64,000 nt of DNA from Streptomyces sp. ISL-11 (GCF_018614525.1 NZ_JAGGOL010000018.1:36837-100836), one strand, 5' to 3'. Positions 16,763 to 27,281 are shown, numbered from the stretch's first letter. Notes: a model not told the origin generated them from the letters alone. Program-made: numbers and translations.

Positions 16763-17916
16763 GGCGTGGCCCCGCCGCGCTCGCACAGCTCCGCCAGCCG
16801 GCCCCATCCGGGAGCCCGCTCGAAACCCTGCGGCGCCCACACGACGGCCGGTACGGTCGTCACGAACCCGGCGGCGTCCCGGTCCAGTACATGGATCTCG
16901 GCGACGCGCCGTCGGCCGCCGCGCTCGCGCGCCAGGTGGACGACTGCCGACAGGCCCGCCGCCAACTGGCTGTGCAGCGCCGCCCGGTCGAGCCCGGCGG
17001 TCGAGCCCAGTGCCTCCAGCCGGGCCGGGACGTCCGCGGCGGCGTTGGCGTGCACCGTGCCGCAGCCGCCTTCGTGACCGGTGTTGAGCGCGGCCAGAAG
17101 GTCGGTGACCTCGGGCCCACGGACCTCTCCGACGACCAGCCGGTCGGGCCTCATCCGCAGTGCCTGCCGCACCAGGTCCCGGAGGGTGACCAGACCCATG
17201 CCCTCCTGGTTCGCCGGCCGTGTCTCCAGCCGCACCACGTGCGGATGGTCCGGGCGCAGCTCCGCCGAGTCCTCGGCGAGGACGATCCGCTCGTCCGGCG
17301 CCACCAGCCCCAGCAAAGTCGTCAGCAGTGTGGTCTTCCCCGACCCCGTGCCCCCGCTGATGACGAAGGAGAGCCGGGCGTCCAGCACCGCCCGCAGCAG
17401 CCGCTGTCCGCCCGGCGGGACGGTGCCCGCGGCCTCCAGGTCGTCCAGGGTGAAGGCACGGGGCCGCACCACCCGCAGCGACAGGCACGTCGAGCCGACG
17501 GCCACCGGCGGCAGCACCGCGTGCAGCCGCGTCCCGTCCGGAAGCCGGGCGTCCACCCAGGGCCGGGCGTCGTCGAGTCTGCGCCCGGCGGTCGCGGCGA
17601 GCCGCTGGGCGAGCCTGCGCACCGCCGCCGCGTCGGGGAAGGACACATCGGTGCGCTCCAGGCCCGATCCGCGGTCGACCCATACCTGGTCGGGCGCGGT
17701 GACCAGGACGTCGGTGACGTCGGGCGCGGCGAGGAGCCGTTCCAGAGGGCCGGTGCCGATGAGTTCGGAACGCAGCCGGGCCACGACGCCGAGGACTTCG
17801 GCGTCCCCGAGCAGCCGCCCCTCCCGGCGCAGTGCCTCCGCGACGCGGGCGGGCGTCGGCTCGGCGCCGCTCTCGGCCAGTCGCAGCCGCACGGCGTCCA
17901 GCAGTTCGGTGCTCAT
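16759..17916 (-). CDS. tadA: Tad secretion ATPase TadA/CpaF
   Basis: Hexameric traffic ATPase of 385 aa that powers Tad pilus assembly. Walker A is SGGTGSGKTTL (about residue 190), the Asp box is ERIVLAEDSAEL, Walker B is RPDRLVVGEVRGPE and the His box is NTGHEGGCGTVHAN, all in the expected order. Its start overlaps the tadZ stop by 4 bp (ATGA). Equivalent to the Rv3659c/SCO3557 class. Confidence 0.94.
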   Translation of the reverse strand: MSTELLDAVRLRLAESGAEPTPARVAEALRREGRLLGDAEVLGVVARLRSELIGTGPLERLLAAPDVTDVLVTAPDQVWVDRGSGLERTDVSFPDAAAVRRLAQRLAATAGRRLDDARPWVDARLPDGTRLHAVLPPVAVGSTCLSLRVVRPRAFTLDDLEAAGTVPPGGQRLLRAVLDARLSFVISGGTGSGKTTLLTTLLGLVAPDERIVLAEDSAELRPDHPHVVRLETRPANQEGMGLVTLRDLVRQALRMRPDRLVVGEVRGPEVTDLLAALNTGHEGGCGTVHANAAADVPARLEALGSTAGLDRAALHSQLAAGLSAVVHLARERGGRRRVAEIHVLDRDAAGFVTTVPAVVWAPQGFERAPGWGRLAELCERGGATP

Positions 17917-19031
17917 GCCGGGACTCCCCCGCTCTCGGCGGGCACCTGGGCCCAGAATTCCGCACAGAACTTGGCGAGCGGCCCGCGGTCGGCGGTGCCC
18001 GGCGGTCTGCCGGCCGCCAACGCGGCGGGCAGGCGGTTCTCCGGGGAGAGTTCACCGGCCAGCGGCAGGCCGAGGAGCCGGGCGATCTCGGCTGCGTCGA
18101 GCCCGGAGCCACAGGGGCCGCGCACGACGACCCGCAGGTCGCCGAGTGCGTTGCCCACCGTCGCGGCGACGCGGTGCGCCGCAGCGATTGCCCGGAGCTC
18201 GGCGGGCACCACCAACAAGCCCATGTCCAGCTGCCCGAGTGCCTCGACGGCGGCTTCGTCCAGCCGGCGTGGGAGGTCGACGACCACCACCCCGCCACGT
18301 CGGCGCGCCGCCGCGAGGACCGCGCGCATCGCGTCGGGCGGCACGCTCGGGCAGTCACCACGGTCCCAGCTGAGCAGGCGCATCGAGTGGAGCTCGGGCA
18401 GGGCCTCCTCCAGAGCCTCGCCGGCCACCCGGCCGCGGGAGTCGGCGAAGGCCGGCCAGCGCAGGCCCTCGGCCCGCTCTCCACCGAGCAGGACGTCGAG
18501 CCCACCGCCCAGAGGGTCGGCGTCGATGAGCATGGTGCGCCTGCCCGCGCGGGCGGCACCGACGGCCAAGGCGCAGGCCAGTGTGCTGGCGCCCGCGCCG
18601 CCGCGGCCGCCGATCACCCCCACGGTGCGGGCGGGGCTGCCGACTCCTTCGACGGCGTCGGCGATGCGGTCGACCAGCCAGGTCTCACCGCCGGGCAGGA
18701 CGGTCACGTTGCGGGCGCCGATCTCCACGGCCCGCCGCCAGATACCGGGGTCGTCCGGATCACTGCCGACGAGCACGGCTCCCTCGTCGAGGGGGCCGAG
18801 CGACGGGTTCATGAACCGATGGGCACAGTCGTCCCCGATCAGGAGCAGCGGGGAGTCCTCCCTGGCGGCTCTGCGCGGGGGCGTTCCATGCGCCACTTCG
18901 GGCATGGCCCCGGCCGCCGCGCACAGGCGCAGCAGGTCGTCGAGCAGTCCTTCGTCCTCGGTGACGATCAGCGGTCCGCCACGCCTTCCGGCGACGGTCG
19001 CCGGCCATTCGGAAGTGCTGGATCCGGCCAC
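17913..19031 (-). CDS. tadZ: Tad localisation protein TadZ/CpaE (Ssd-like)
   Basis: MinD-superfamily protein of 372 aa with an N-terminal receiver-like domain (LIVTEDEGLLDDLLRL) and a ParA/MinD-like C-terminal domain. The P-loop reads VIGGRGGAGASTLAC: both lysines of the deviant Walker A (KGGxxGK) are missing, which is typical of the Ssd group and suggests weak or absent ATPase activity. The mycobacterial relative Ssd (Rv3660c) affects septum formation. First gene of the tad operon; promoter expected in 19032-19200. Confidence 0.9.
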   Translation of the reverse strand: MAGSSTSEWPATVAGRRGGPLIVTEDEGLLDDLLRLCAAAGAMPEVAHGTPPRRAAREDSPLLLIGDDCAHRFMNPSLGPLDEGAVLVGSDPDDPGIWRRAVEIGARNVTVLPGGETWLVDRIADAVEGVGSPARTVGVIGGRGGAGASTLACALAVGAARAGRRTMLIDADPLGGGLDVLLGGERAEGLRWPAFADSRGRVAGEALEEALPELHSMRLLSWDRGDCPSVPPDAMRAVLAAARRRGGVVVVDLPRRLDEAAVEALGQLDMGLLVVPAELRAIAAAHRVAATVGNALGDLRVVVRGPCGSGLDAAEIARLLGLPLAGELSPENRLPAALAAGRPPGTADRGPLAKFCAEFWAQVPAESGGVPA

Positions 19032-19484
19032 AGTGTCCTCCCCGTGTCACTACGCGCTCTCGCTTCCGCGAACATCGCGGAACATCGCGGGGAATCACCG
19101 TGCACGGAACTGGAAAATCATGTGGATCTTGGTGGAAAACTGTGGACAACTCAACCGTTGTGAATATCCCGGTCACCTATACCGGTGACTTCCGGAGAGC
19201 AGTCTCCCGATTACCCTGCGTGACGTGTATGAAGGGTGTGACACAGGCGCGAGATCAGCGGAACGGAAGGGAGAAGGAGCCGATGAGGACACTCAAAAGG
19301 CATCCGGACATGCGACGACCCCCGCCGGGGGGGAGAGCGGGGGTCGTCCCCACGGCCGACTCGGGGGGGGAGGAGTCGGGCCGGGTTAGACACGGTCGCG
19401 AACGATCCGTGACTTCCATGGTGTACCCGAGAGCCTTCTCAGGCAAACCCACACGCCTCAGCTTACGCCGAATGGAGGGCGCCT
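19032..19484. promoter_or_regulatory. Divergent spacer between tadZ and the HAD gene
   Basis: A 453-bp gap without a gene I can support. It holds an inverted repeat GTCACC-TATACC-GGTGAC at 19172-19189, about 140 bp before tadZ, a likely operator. A 12-bp-stem hairpin lies at 19314-19348, and a second, 7-bp one at 19356-19379 (CCGACTC / GAGTCGG). A short open frame at 19283-19537 crosses both hairpins and the HAD start and is not believed. Confidence 0.4.
19314..19348 (+). terminator. GC hairpin in the tadZ-HAD spacer
   Basis: Perfect 12-bp inverted repeat GACGACCCCCGC / GCGGGGGTCGTC with an 11-nt loop, followed by a shorter hairpin at 19356-19379. It could be an attenuator in a leader of the HAD gene or end an unannotated short transcript. 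Confidence 0.4.
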
Positions 19485-20327
19485 ATGCTCGGCACCGTGG
19501 AAAACCACTCGTTGTCTCGGACAGCCGCGTTCTTTGATCTGGACAAGACGGTCATTGCGAAGTCGAGCACGCTCACCTTCAGCAAGTCCTTCTACCAAGG
19601 CGGCCTGATCAACCGGCGAGCCGTCCTGCGTACCGCGTATGCGCAGTTCGTGTTCCTGGCGGGCGGAGCCGATCATGACCAGATGGAGCGGATGCGTGAG
19701 TATCTCTCCGCGCTCTGCCGGGGCTGGAATGTCCAACAGGTACGCGAGATCGTCGCGGAGACCCTGCACGAACTCATCGATCCGATCATTTACGACGAAG
19801 CCGCCTCTCTCATCGAAGCACACCACACCGCCGGACGCGACGTGGTGATCGTCAGTACGTCCGGCGCGGAGGTCGTCGAGCCCATCGGCGAACTCCTGGG
19901 AGCCGACCGCGTGGTCGCCACTCGCATGGTCGTCGAGGACGGCGCATTCACGGGCGAGGTCGAGTACTACGCCTACGGCCCGACGAAGGCCGAGGCCATC
20001 AGGGAGCTCGCCGCCTCCGAGGGATACGACCTGGCGCGCTGCTACGCCTACAGCGACTCGGCGACGGACGTACCCATGCTGGAAGCCGTCGGGCACCCGC
20101 ACGCGGTCAACCCCGACCGCGCGCTGCGCCGCGAGGCCCTCGCCCGCGACTGGCCGATCCTTTCCTTCGATCACCCGGTGCGGCTCAAGCAGCGGGTGCC
20201 CCTGTCCATGCCCTCACGCCCGGCGCTGGTCGCGGCCGCCGCGGTCGGCGCCGCCGCCGCGACCGCCGGCCTGGTCTGGTTCGCCAGCCGACGCCGTGAG
20301 CCGGCCGCCCGCATTGCCCGCTTTTGA
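19485..20327 (+). CDS. HAD-superfamily IB phosphatase with C-terminal membrane anchor
   Basis: HAD-IB (SerB-like) hydrolase of 280 aa. Motif I is AFFDLDKTV, motif II is VIVSTSG, motif III Lys is in YGPTKAEA and motif IV is CYAYSDSATDVPML. The C-terminus has one hydrophobic segment (ALVAAAAVGAAAATAGLVWFA), so the enzyme is probably tethered to the membrane. ATG 19485 is preceded by GGAGG at 7 nt spacing. The position beside tadZ/ssd is the same as that of M. tuberculosis Rv3661. The substrate is unknown. Confidence 0.92.
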   Translation: MLGTVENHSLSRTAAFFDLDKTVIAKSSTLTFSKSFYQGGLINRRAVLRTAYAQFVFLAGGADHDQMERMREYLSALCRGWNVQQVREIVAETLHELIDPIIYDEAASLIEAHHTAGRDVVIVSTSGAEVVEPIGELLGADRVVATRMVVEDGAFTGEVEYYAYGPTKAEAIRELAASEGYDLARCYAYSDSATDVPMLEAVGHPHAVNPDRALRREALARDWPILSFDHPVRLKQRVPLSMPSRPALVAAAAVGAAAATAGLVWFASRRREPAARIARF

Positions 20328-20379
20328 AGCCAAACGCAAAGAACTGCGGCTCAGCCTTCCACTTCGACTGACACAGGAG

Positions 20380-20625
20380 TAGAAAGGAATCAACGGCCCG
20401 CGAGACCAGGGACATCCGGGAGGATGCCCATCACGCACCAAGGCCCACGGACCGCGCATGAACGCCGGGCACCCACGCGACGCCGACCCGTCGATTACGG
20501 GCCAGCCGCACCAGGGACGGGCGAAGTCCCCGGCCTGATGGGCAAACATCGTGCACGCATGGTAACCCGGCGAACATGCCAGCGGCGGTACCGGAATTGA
20601 CCGGTACCGCCGCAACCCTGTGGGG
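20380..20625 (+). ncRNA. Probable Ms1/6S-like small RNA (scr3559 class)
   Basis: The position is diagnostic: mycobacterial Ms1 (MTS2823) lies between the Rv3661 HAD gene and the Rv3662c gene, and the same neighbours flank this gap. Seen here: a closing helix GATGCCCATCA-type (20423-20433) with 20536-20550 (8 contiguous pairs, bulge, 3 more), and inside it hairpins at 20487-20501 (CCCGT/ACGGG) and 20514-20530 (GGGAC/GTCCC). A very strong terminator follows at 20582-20613. Known: Ms1 binds the RNA polymerase core, and scr3559 is the reported Streptomyces homologue. The ends, and the plus-strand assignment, are inferred. Confidence 0.6.
20582..20613. terminator. 13-bp hairpin between convergent HAD/sRNA and Fic-like genes
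   Basis: Perfect 13-bp inverted repeat GCGGCGGTACCGG / CCGGTACCGCCGC around the loop AATTGA. It can terminate from both sides: the putative Ms1-like RNA on the plus strand and the Fic-like gene on the minus strand. Confidence 0.85.
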
Positions 20626-20674
20626 GCCCTCTTCGTCCGCGGGCCGGGCCCAGCCCGGCCCGAAGCGAGCGGCG

Positions 20675-21496
20675 TCAGGCGGCTCCGCGCTGGAGCGCCT
20701 CGCACACGGCGGTGCTCTCGCGCACCCCCAGCTCCACCGCGCGGGCGCAGTGCGCGATCCACGCCGCGACCCCTTCCGGCGTTCCGGACGTGTATCCCTC
20801 CAGCGCCGCCGCGTAGGCCACCCGGCCGAGCTCGGCATGGCCGACCTCGGCGGGACAGATCGACTTCGGGTCGAGCCCGCTGCCGATCAGGACGATTCGC
20901 TCGGCGGCCCGGGCGACCAGGCCGTTGCACGAGCCGAAGGGACGCAGCGCGAGCAGCTCGCCGTGCACGACGGCCGCCGTCACCAGCGCCGGCGCCTCGC
21001 TGCCCGCGATGAGGAGATCGGCCAGCCCTTCGAGCCGCCCGGCCACCTCCGCCGCGCCGGGCAACGGCAGCTCGATCAGCGGCTCGTCCACGGGCTCGCC
21101 CGCCAGCCGCGGCCGCCCCACCGTCTCGTCCGGGCGGATCCCGCTCGCGGCGACCAGATGCAGTCTGGCCAGCACCCGCAGCGGCGACTGCCGCCACACG
21201 CTCAGCAGCTGCCCCGCCTCGGCGGTCAGCCGCAGCGCAGCTCCGACCGTCTGCGGCTCGCCGCCGACGGTGAAGTCGGTGCGGCGGCGCACCTCTTCGA
21301 GCGCCCAGTCGGCGCCGGACAGCGCCGCCGAGCCGCGTGCGCCACGCAGCGCGGCCTCGGAGGTGATCTCGTTGCTCCGGCGGCGCATCACCCGGTGGCC
21401 GTAGACCCGGTCCACCGCCTTGCGCACGGAGTCCACGGAGTCGGCGACGCCGGGCAGGGAGCCCAGGGCGGCGAGCGGATCGGCTGTCGTACTCAT
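20675..21496 (-). CDS. Fic-fold protein with degenerate active site
   Basis: A 273-aa helical protein whose best match is the Fic/Doc fold. The catalytic Fic motif HPFxxGNGRxxR is present as RPFGSCNGLVARA: the His is Arg, the Gly is Cys and the first Arg is Leu. An inhibitory-helix-like segment (GARGSAALSGAD) sits near residue 58 where (S/T)xxxE(G/N) would be, with the Glu missing. AMP-transfer is therefore unlikely. Older annotations call this family oxidoreductase without support. ATG 21496 (MSTTADPL) is preferred to the in-frame 21514. Rv3662c-type gene, always next to the Ms1 locus. Confidence 0.75.
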   Translation of the reverse strand: MSTTADPLAALGSLPGVADSVDSVRKAVDRVYGHRVMRRRSNEITSEAALRGARGSAALSGADWALEEVRRRTDFTVGGEPQTVGAALRLTAEAGQLLSVWRQSPLRVLARLHLVAASGIRPDETVGRPRLAGEPVDEPLIELPLPGAAEVAGRLEGLADLLIAGSEAPALVTAAVVHGELLALRPFGSCNGLVARAAERIVLIGSGLDPKSICPAEVGHAELGRVAYAAALEGYTSGTPEGVAAWIAHCARAVELGVRESTAVCEALQRGAA

Positions 21497-21597
21497 GGGT
21501 AAGACAGTACGCACTTCGGGTTCACACCCCTCGAAGGAGTGGTCTTCCTCACGCCGAGCTCTCGCTTTCCGCAGTCGCCACCCTACGCTTGGTGAAC

Positions 21598-22590
21598 ATG
21601 AAGATCGCTTTCGTAGGCAAAGGCGGCAGCGGTAAGACGACGCTGTCCTCCCTGTTCATCCGCCATCTCGCCGCGGACCGCGTCCCCGTCGTCGCCGTGG
21701 ACGCCGATATCAATCAGCACCTCGGCGCGGCGCTGGGGCTGGACGACGAGGAGGCCGCCGCGCTGCCCGCGATGGGAGCGCAGCTCCCCTTGATCAAGGA
21801 CTACCTGCGCGGCTCCAACCCCCGCATCGCCTCCTCGGCGACCATGATCAAGACAACGCCACCGGGCGAGGGTTCCCAGCTGCTGCGGGTCGATGAGGAC
21901 AACCCGGTCTACGCGGCGTGCGCCCGGACCGTCCCACTGGACGACGGCGACACGGTCCGCCTCATGGCGACCGGGCCTTTCACCGATTCCGATCTCGGGG
22001 TCGCCTGCTACCACTCCAAGGTCGGCGCGGTCGAGCTGTGCCTCAATCACCTTGTCGACGGGCCGGGCGAGTATGTGGTGGTCGACATGACGGCGGGCAG
22101 CGACTCCTTCGCGTCCGGGATGTTCACCCGCTTCGACATGACGTTCCTGGTCGCCGAGCCCACACGCAAGGGCGTCTCCGTCTACCGCCAGTACAAGGAG
22201 TACGCACGGGACTTCGGCGTCAGCCTGAAGGTCGTCGGCAACAAGGTGCAGGGTCCGGACGACCTGGACTTCCTGCGGGACGAGGTCGGGGACGACCTGC
22301 TGGTGACGGTCGGCCACTCCGACTGGGTGCGGGCCATGGAGAAGGGGCGGCCGCCGCGCTTCGGGCTGCTGGAGGAGTCCAACCGCGCGGCGCTGCGCAC
22401 ACTGCGGCAGGCGGCGGACCGCGCGTACGAGCGACGGGACTGGCAGCGCTACACCCGCCAGATGGTGCACTTCCACCTCAAGAACGCGGAGAGCTGGGGC
22501 AACGCCAAGACGGGCGCCGACCTCGCCGCCCAGGTGGACCCGGCCTTCGTCCTGGGCGAGGGGCTCGTCTCCGCGCCGCAGCCGGCCTGA
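21598..22590 (+). CDS. CooC/MinD-type P-loop ATPase
   Basis: A 330-aa SIMIBI-class ATPase. The deviant Walker A begins the protein (KIAFVGKGGSGKTTL), switch-like VDADIN follows, and Walker B is YVVVDMTAGSDSF. The family includes CooC, which helps insert nickel into CO dehydrogenase, but no metalloenzyme gene is nearby, so the client is unknown. ATG 21598 has no good ribosome site; TACGCT (21584-21589) sits 8 nt before it, as for a leaderless transcript. Divergent from the Fic-like gene. Confidence 0.82.
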   Translation: MKIAFVGKGGSGKTTLSSLFIRHLAADRVPVVAVDADINQHLGAALGLDDEEAAALPAMGAQLPLIKDYLRGSNPRIASSATMIKTTPPGEGSQLLRVDEDNPVYAACARTVPLDDGDTVRLMATGPFTDSDLGVACYHSKVGAVELCLNHLVDGPGEYVVVDMTAGSDSFASGMFTRFDMTFLVAEPTRKGVSVYRQYKEYARDFGVSLKVVGNKVQGPDDLDFLRDEVGDDLLVTVGHSDWVRAMEKGRPPRFGLLEESNRAALRTLRQAADRAYERRDWQRYTRQMVHFHLKNAESWGNAKTGADLAAQVDPAFVLGEGLVSAPQPA

Positions 22591-22597
22591 TCACGTG

Positions 22598-22624
22598 GGC
22601 GGTGGGGAAACGTTCCCTGCCGCC
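22598..22624 (+). terminator. Terminator after the CooC-like gene
   Basis: 12-bp hairpin (22598-22609 with 22613-22624, two G-U pairs) around a 3-nt loop, 7 bp after the stop codon. The rest of the spacer to 22906 is comparatively AT-rich (CGATAAGAATACGAATTCACCC and onward) and should hold the promoter of the transporter gene; no gene is seen there. Confidence 0.7.
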
Positions 22625-22906
22625 CTCGGCTTTCGTACCTTGCGGCCACGTCCGTACGGACTTCACCCACTTCGGAGGCCCTCCCGGGAAAGGGTGAAAC
22701 CCGAGACGATAAGAATACGAATTCACCCATTCGAAGGAACCGCGCTTCCATTCGACCAGGCACCCTCCCATGGCCCTTTACTCTCCATTACGATTCATTT
22801 ACCGAGAGTTGAGAAACCCGCCATCGCAGCCGCTCCCGCCGCTGCACGCCGTGACCCCGGCCGCCCCCTCCGCGGCCGCGCCGCCCCGACGAAGACGGGA
22901 ACGACC

Positions 22907-25162
22907 ATGCAGCCTCAGCCGTCGCCGACGCGTCCCTTCGCACAGCCGCCCCCGACCTTGCGCCGGGATCTTTCCGCATCCCTCGTCATCTTCCTGATCG
23001 CCATCCCGCTCTCGCTGGGCATCGCCCTGGCCACCGGCGCACCGCTCCAGGCCGGTCTCGTGGCGGCGGCGGTGGGAGGCATCGTCGCGGGCCTGCTGGG
23101 CGGTGCGCCTCTCCAGGTCAGCGGTGCCGCGACAGGGCTCGTCGTCGTGACGGCCGAGCTGGTCCAGCGCTACGGCTGGCGGGCCACGTGCGCGATCACG
23201 GCGTTCGCCGGACTGGTGCAAGTCGCGCTCGGCGCGGCACGCGTGGCCCGTGTCGCGCTCGCCGTCAGCCCGGCCATCGTGCACGGGATGCTCGCCGGCA
23301 TCGGCGCCACGATCGCGCTGGGGCAGTTGCATGTCGTCCTGGGCGACAGCCCCAACAGGTCCGCATTGGCGAACCTCGCCGCTCTTCCCTCGGAGCTGGT
23401 GGACCTCCACCCGCCGGCCCTGCTGGTGGGCGCCGTCACGGTGGCCGTCCTGGCGGCCTGGCCGCGGCTGCCCGGACGCCCGGGGCGCTGGGCGCGGGCG
23501 GTGCCTGCGCCGCTGGCGGCCGTGGGCACCGCCACCGCGGCGAGCAGCGGATTGGCCGTGCCCCGTGTCTCCTTGCCCCACTGGGAGTTGCAGGCACTGC
23601 CGGCCCTTCCGGACGGACCGGTGCTCGGGGTGTGCGCGGCGGTCCTGACGGTCACGCTCGTGGCGAGCATGGAGTCGCTGTTGTCCGCCGTCGCGGTGGA
23701 CCGGCTGCGGGCCGAGCGGCCGGACGGCCGGGGCGGCCCGGCCGAGCTGGACCGCGAGCTCGCCGGGCAGGGCGCGGCCAACCTGCTCTCCGGGCTGCTC
23801 GGCGGACTGCCGATCGCCGGCGGGGCGATCCGCGGCGCGGCGAACGTCGCGGCGGGCGCCGCCACCCGCACATCCACTGTCCTGCACGGCGTATGGGTGC
23901 TGATCTGCGCGGGGCTCCTCGCGGGGGTCCTGGAGCTGATCCCGCTGGCCGCGCTGGCCGCCCTGGTCATGGTGGCCGGGGTGAAGATGGTCAGTTTCGC
24001 GCATATCAAGCATGTGCAGCGGCATCGCGAGTTCCCGATGTACGCGGCCACCCTGGGTGCCGTGGTGCTCTTCGGTGTGCTGGAAGGGCTGGCCGTCGGC
24101 ATCGTGGTCACCGCCTTCCTCTCCTTGAGGCGGCTCACCCGCACCCGCATCACCACCGAGGCGCGGCAGGACTCCCATCTGGTCCGCGTCAGCGGCCAGT
24201 TGACGTTCCTGGCGGTGCCCCGGCTGAGCCGGGCGCTCACGCAGGTCCCCGAGGCGGCGACCGTCGTGGTCGAGCTGGGAGGGTCGTTCATGGACCACGC
24301 CGCGTACGACGCCCTGCAGTCGTGGACCGACGCGCATCGGGCGCGGGGTGGCTGGGTGACGGTCAGGGGGCGTGCCGGGCAGCCGATCGCCGAGCCGGCC
24401 AGCACGCACGCCTGCCGACCCTGGACGCCTTGGCGCAATCATCACTGCACCCGGCACACCGCGGCCGACGGCAGCCCGGGCGGCGAACAGCTCCTCGGTG
24501 GCGTCAGCGCGTTCCAGCGCAACACCGCCCCGCTCGTGCGGGAGGAGCTGGCTCGGCTCGCCCAGGAGGGCCAGCGCCCCACCCAGCTCTTCCTGACCTG
24601 CGCGGACTCCCGGCTGGTCACCAGCATGATCACCTCCAGCGGCCCGGGCGATCTGTTCACTGTGCGCAATGTCGGCAATCTGATGCCGCCGCCCGACAGC
24701 GACGCATCCTGTGACTCGGTCGCCGCCGCTGTGGAATACGCGGTGGAGGTGCTCAAGGTCGGCAGCATCACCGTGTGCGGCCATTCCGGGTGCGGGGCGA
24801 TGCAGGCCCTGCTGAGCTCCCTGGACCAGGCGCCCGGCGCCCAGCAGACGCCGCTCACCCGCTGGCTGCGGCACGGCCGCCCGAGCCTGGCCCGCATGCA
24901 CCGGATCGGCCGGCTCGGCCGCGGCGAGGTCGCGCTCACCGACCGGCCCGTCGCGGACGACATCGAACGGCTCGCCCTCGTCAATGTGATGCAGCAGCTC
25001 GACCACCTCATGGCACACCCCTGTGTGGCGCGCCGGGTGGCCGAGGGAACGCTTCAGCTCCAGGGGATGTACTTCCACGTGGCCGAGGCCCAGGCGTATG
25101 TGCTCGACAGACGTGCGCGTACCTTCACGGCCGTGCGCCCGGAAGTCCTCGACGCCGTCTGA
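22907..25162 (+). CDS. SulP anion transporter fused to beta-carbonic anhydrase
   Basis: A 751-aa fusion. Residues ~20-430 form a SulP permease (SLGIALATGAPLQAGL; LPIAGGAIRGAANVAAGA), residues ~430-510 a STAS domain and ~525-750 a beta-class carbonic anhydrase. The zinc site is complete: CADSR (about 565) and HSGCG (about 625-628). The likely role is bicarbonate uptake coupled to CO2/HCO3- conversion at the membrane; BicA-type SulP proteins carry bicarbonate, but sulfate cannot be excluded. ATG 22907 follows a weak GGGAA; the open frame extends upstream without similarity to the family. Confidence 0.9.
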   Translation: MQPQPSPTRPFAQPPPTLRRDLSASLVIFLIAIPLSLGIALATGAPLQAGLVAAAVGGIVAGLLGGAPLQVSGAATGLVVVTAELVQRYGWRATCAITAFAGLVQVALGAARVARVALAVSPAIVHGMLAGIGATIALGQLHVVLGDSPNRSALANLAALPSELVDLHPPALLVGAVTVAVLAAWPRLPGRPGRWARAVPAPLAAVGTATAASSGLAVPRVSLPHWELQALPALPDGPVLGVCAAVLTVTLVASMESLLSAVAVDRLRAERPDGRGGPAELDRELAGQGAANLLSGLLGGLPIAGGAIRGAANVAAGAATRTSTVLHGVWVLICAGLLAGVLELIPLAALAALVMVAGVKMVSFAHIKHVQRHREFPMYAATLGAVVLFGVLEGLAVGIVVTAFLSLRRLTRTRITTEARQDSHLVRVSGQLTFLAVPRLSRALTQVPEAATVVVELGGSFMDHAAYDALQSWTDAHRARGGWVTVRGRAGQPIAEPASTHACRPWTPWRNHHCTRHTAADGSPGGEQLLGGVSAFQRNTAPLVREELARLAQEGQRPTQLFLTCADSRLVTSMITSSGPGDLFTVRNVGNLMPPPDSDASCDSVAAAVEYAVEVLKVGSITVCGHSGCGAMQALLSSLDQAPGAQQTPLTRWLRHGRPSLARMHRIGRLGRGEVALTDRPVADDIERLALVNVMQQLDHLMAHPCVARRVAEGTLQLQGMYFHVAEAQAYVLDRRARTFTAVRPEVLDAV

Positions 25163-25208
25163 CCGGCTCGCCACCGGCACCCCGTCCCACCTCGCACAAC
25201 GCTTCCCG

Positions 25209-25251
25209 TTACAGGTCTAAACCAATTTTTTCCGATAACCCTTGTCAGGGT
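25209..25251 (+). promoter_or_regulatory. Candidate acs promoter and operator
   Basis: TTACAG (25209-25214) and GATAAC (25234-25239) are 19 bp apart in an AT-rich stretch with a T6 run. An inverted repeat ACCCT-TGTC-AGGGT (25238-25251) overlaps the -10 region, as a repressor site might. The acs start is 60 bp downstream. Confidence 0.4.
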
Positions 25252-25313
25252 GTGCCCCGGGCTGATGAGCTATGGCCCGGGACACAACGGGCACCCTGGG
25301 AAAGGGAGATGTC

Positions 25314-27281
<1,968 letters not shown>

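Noticed and set aside
16759..18559. Long frame that would make an ~895-aa TadB
   Set aside because: Upstream of GTG 16762 the frame is a shadow of tadA and tadZ, both of which have clear motifs in another frame.
19283..19537. Open frame with a good ribosome site before the HAD gene
   Set aside because: It runs through two perfect hairpins, overlaps the HAD start in another frame and encodes an unlikely Arg/Pro/Gly-rich peptide.
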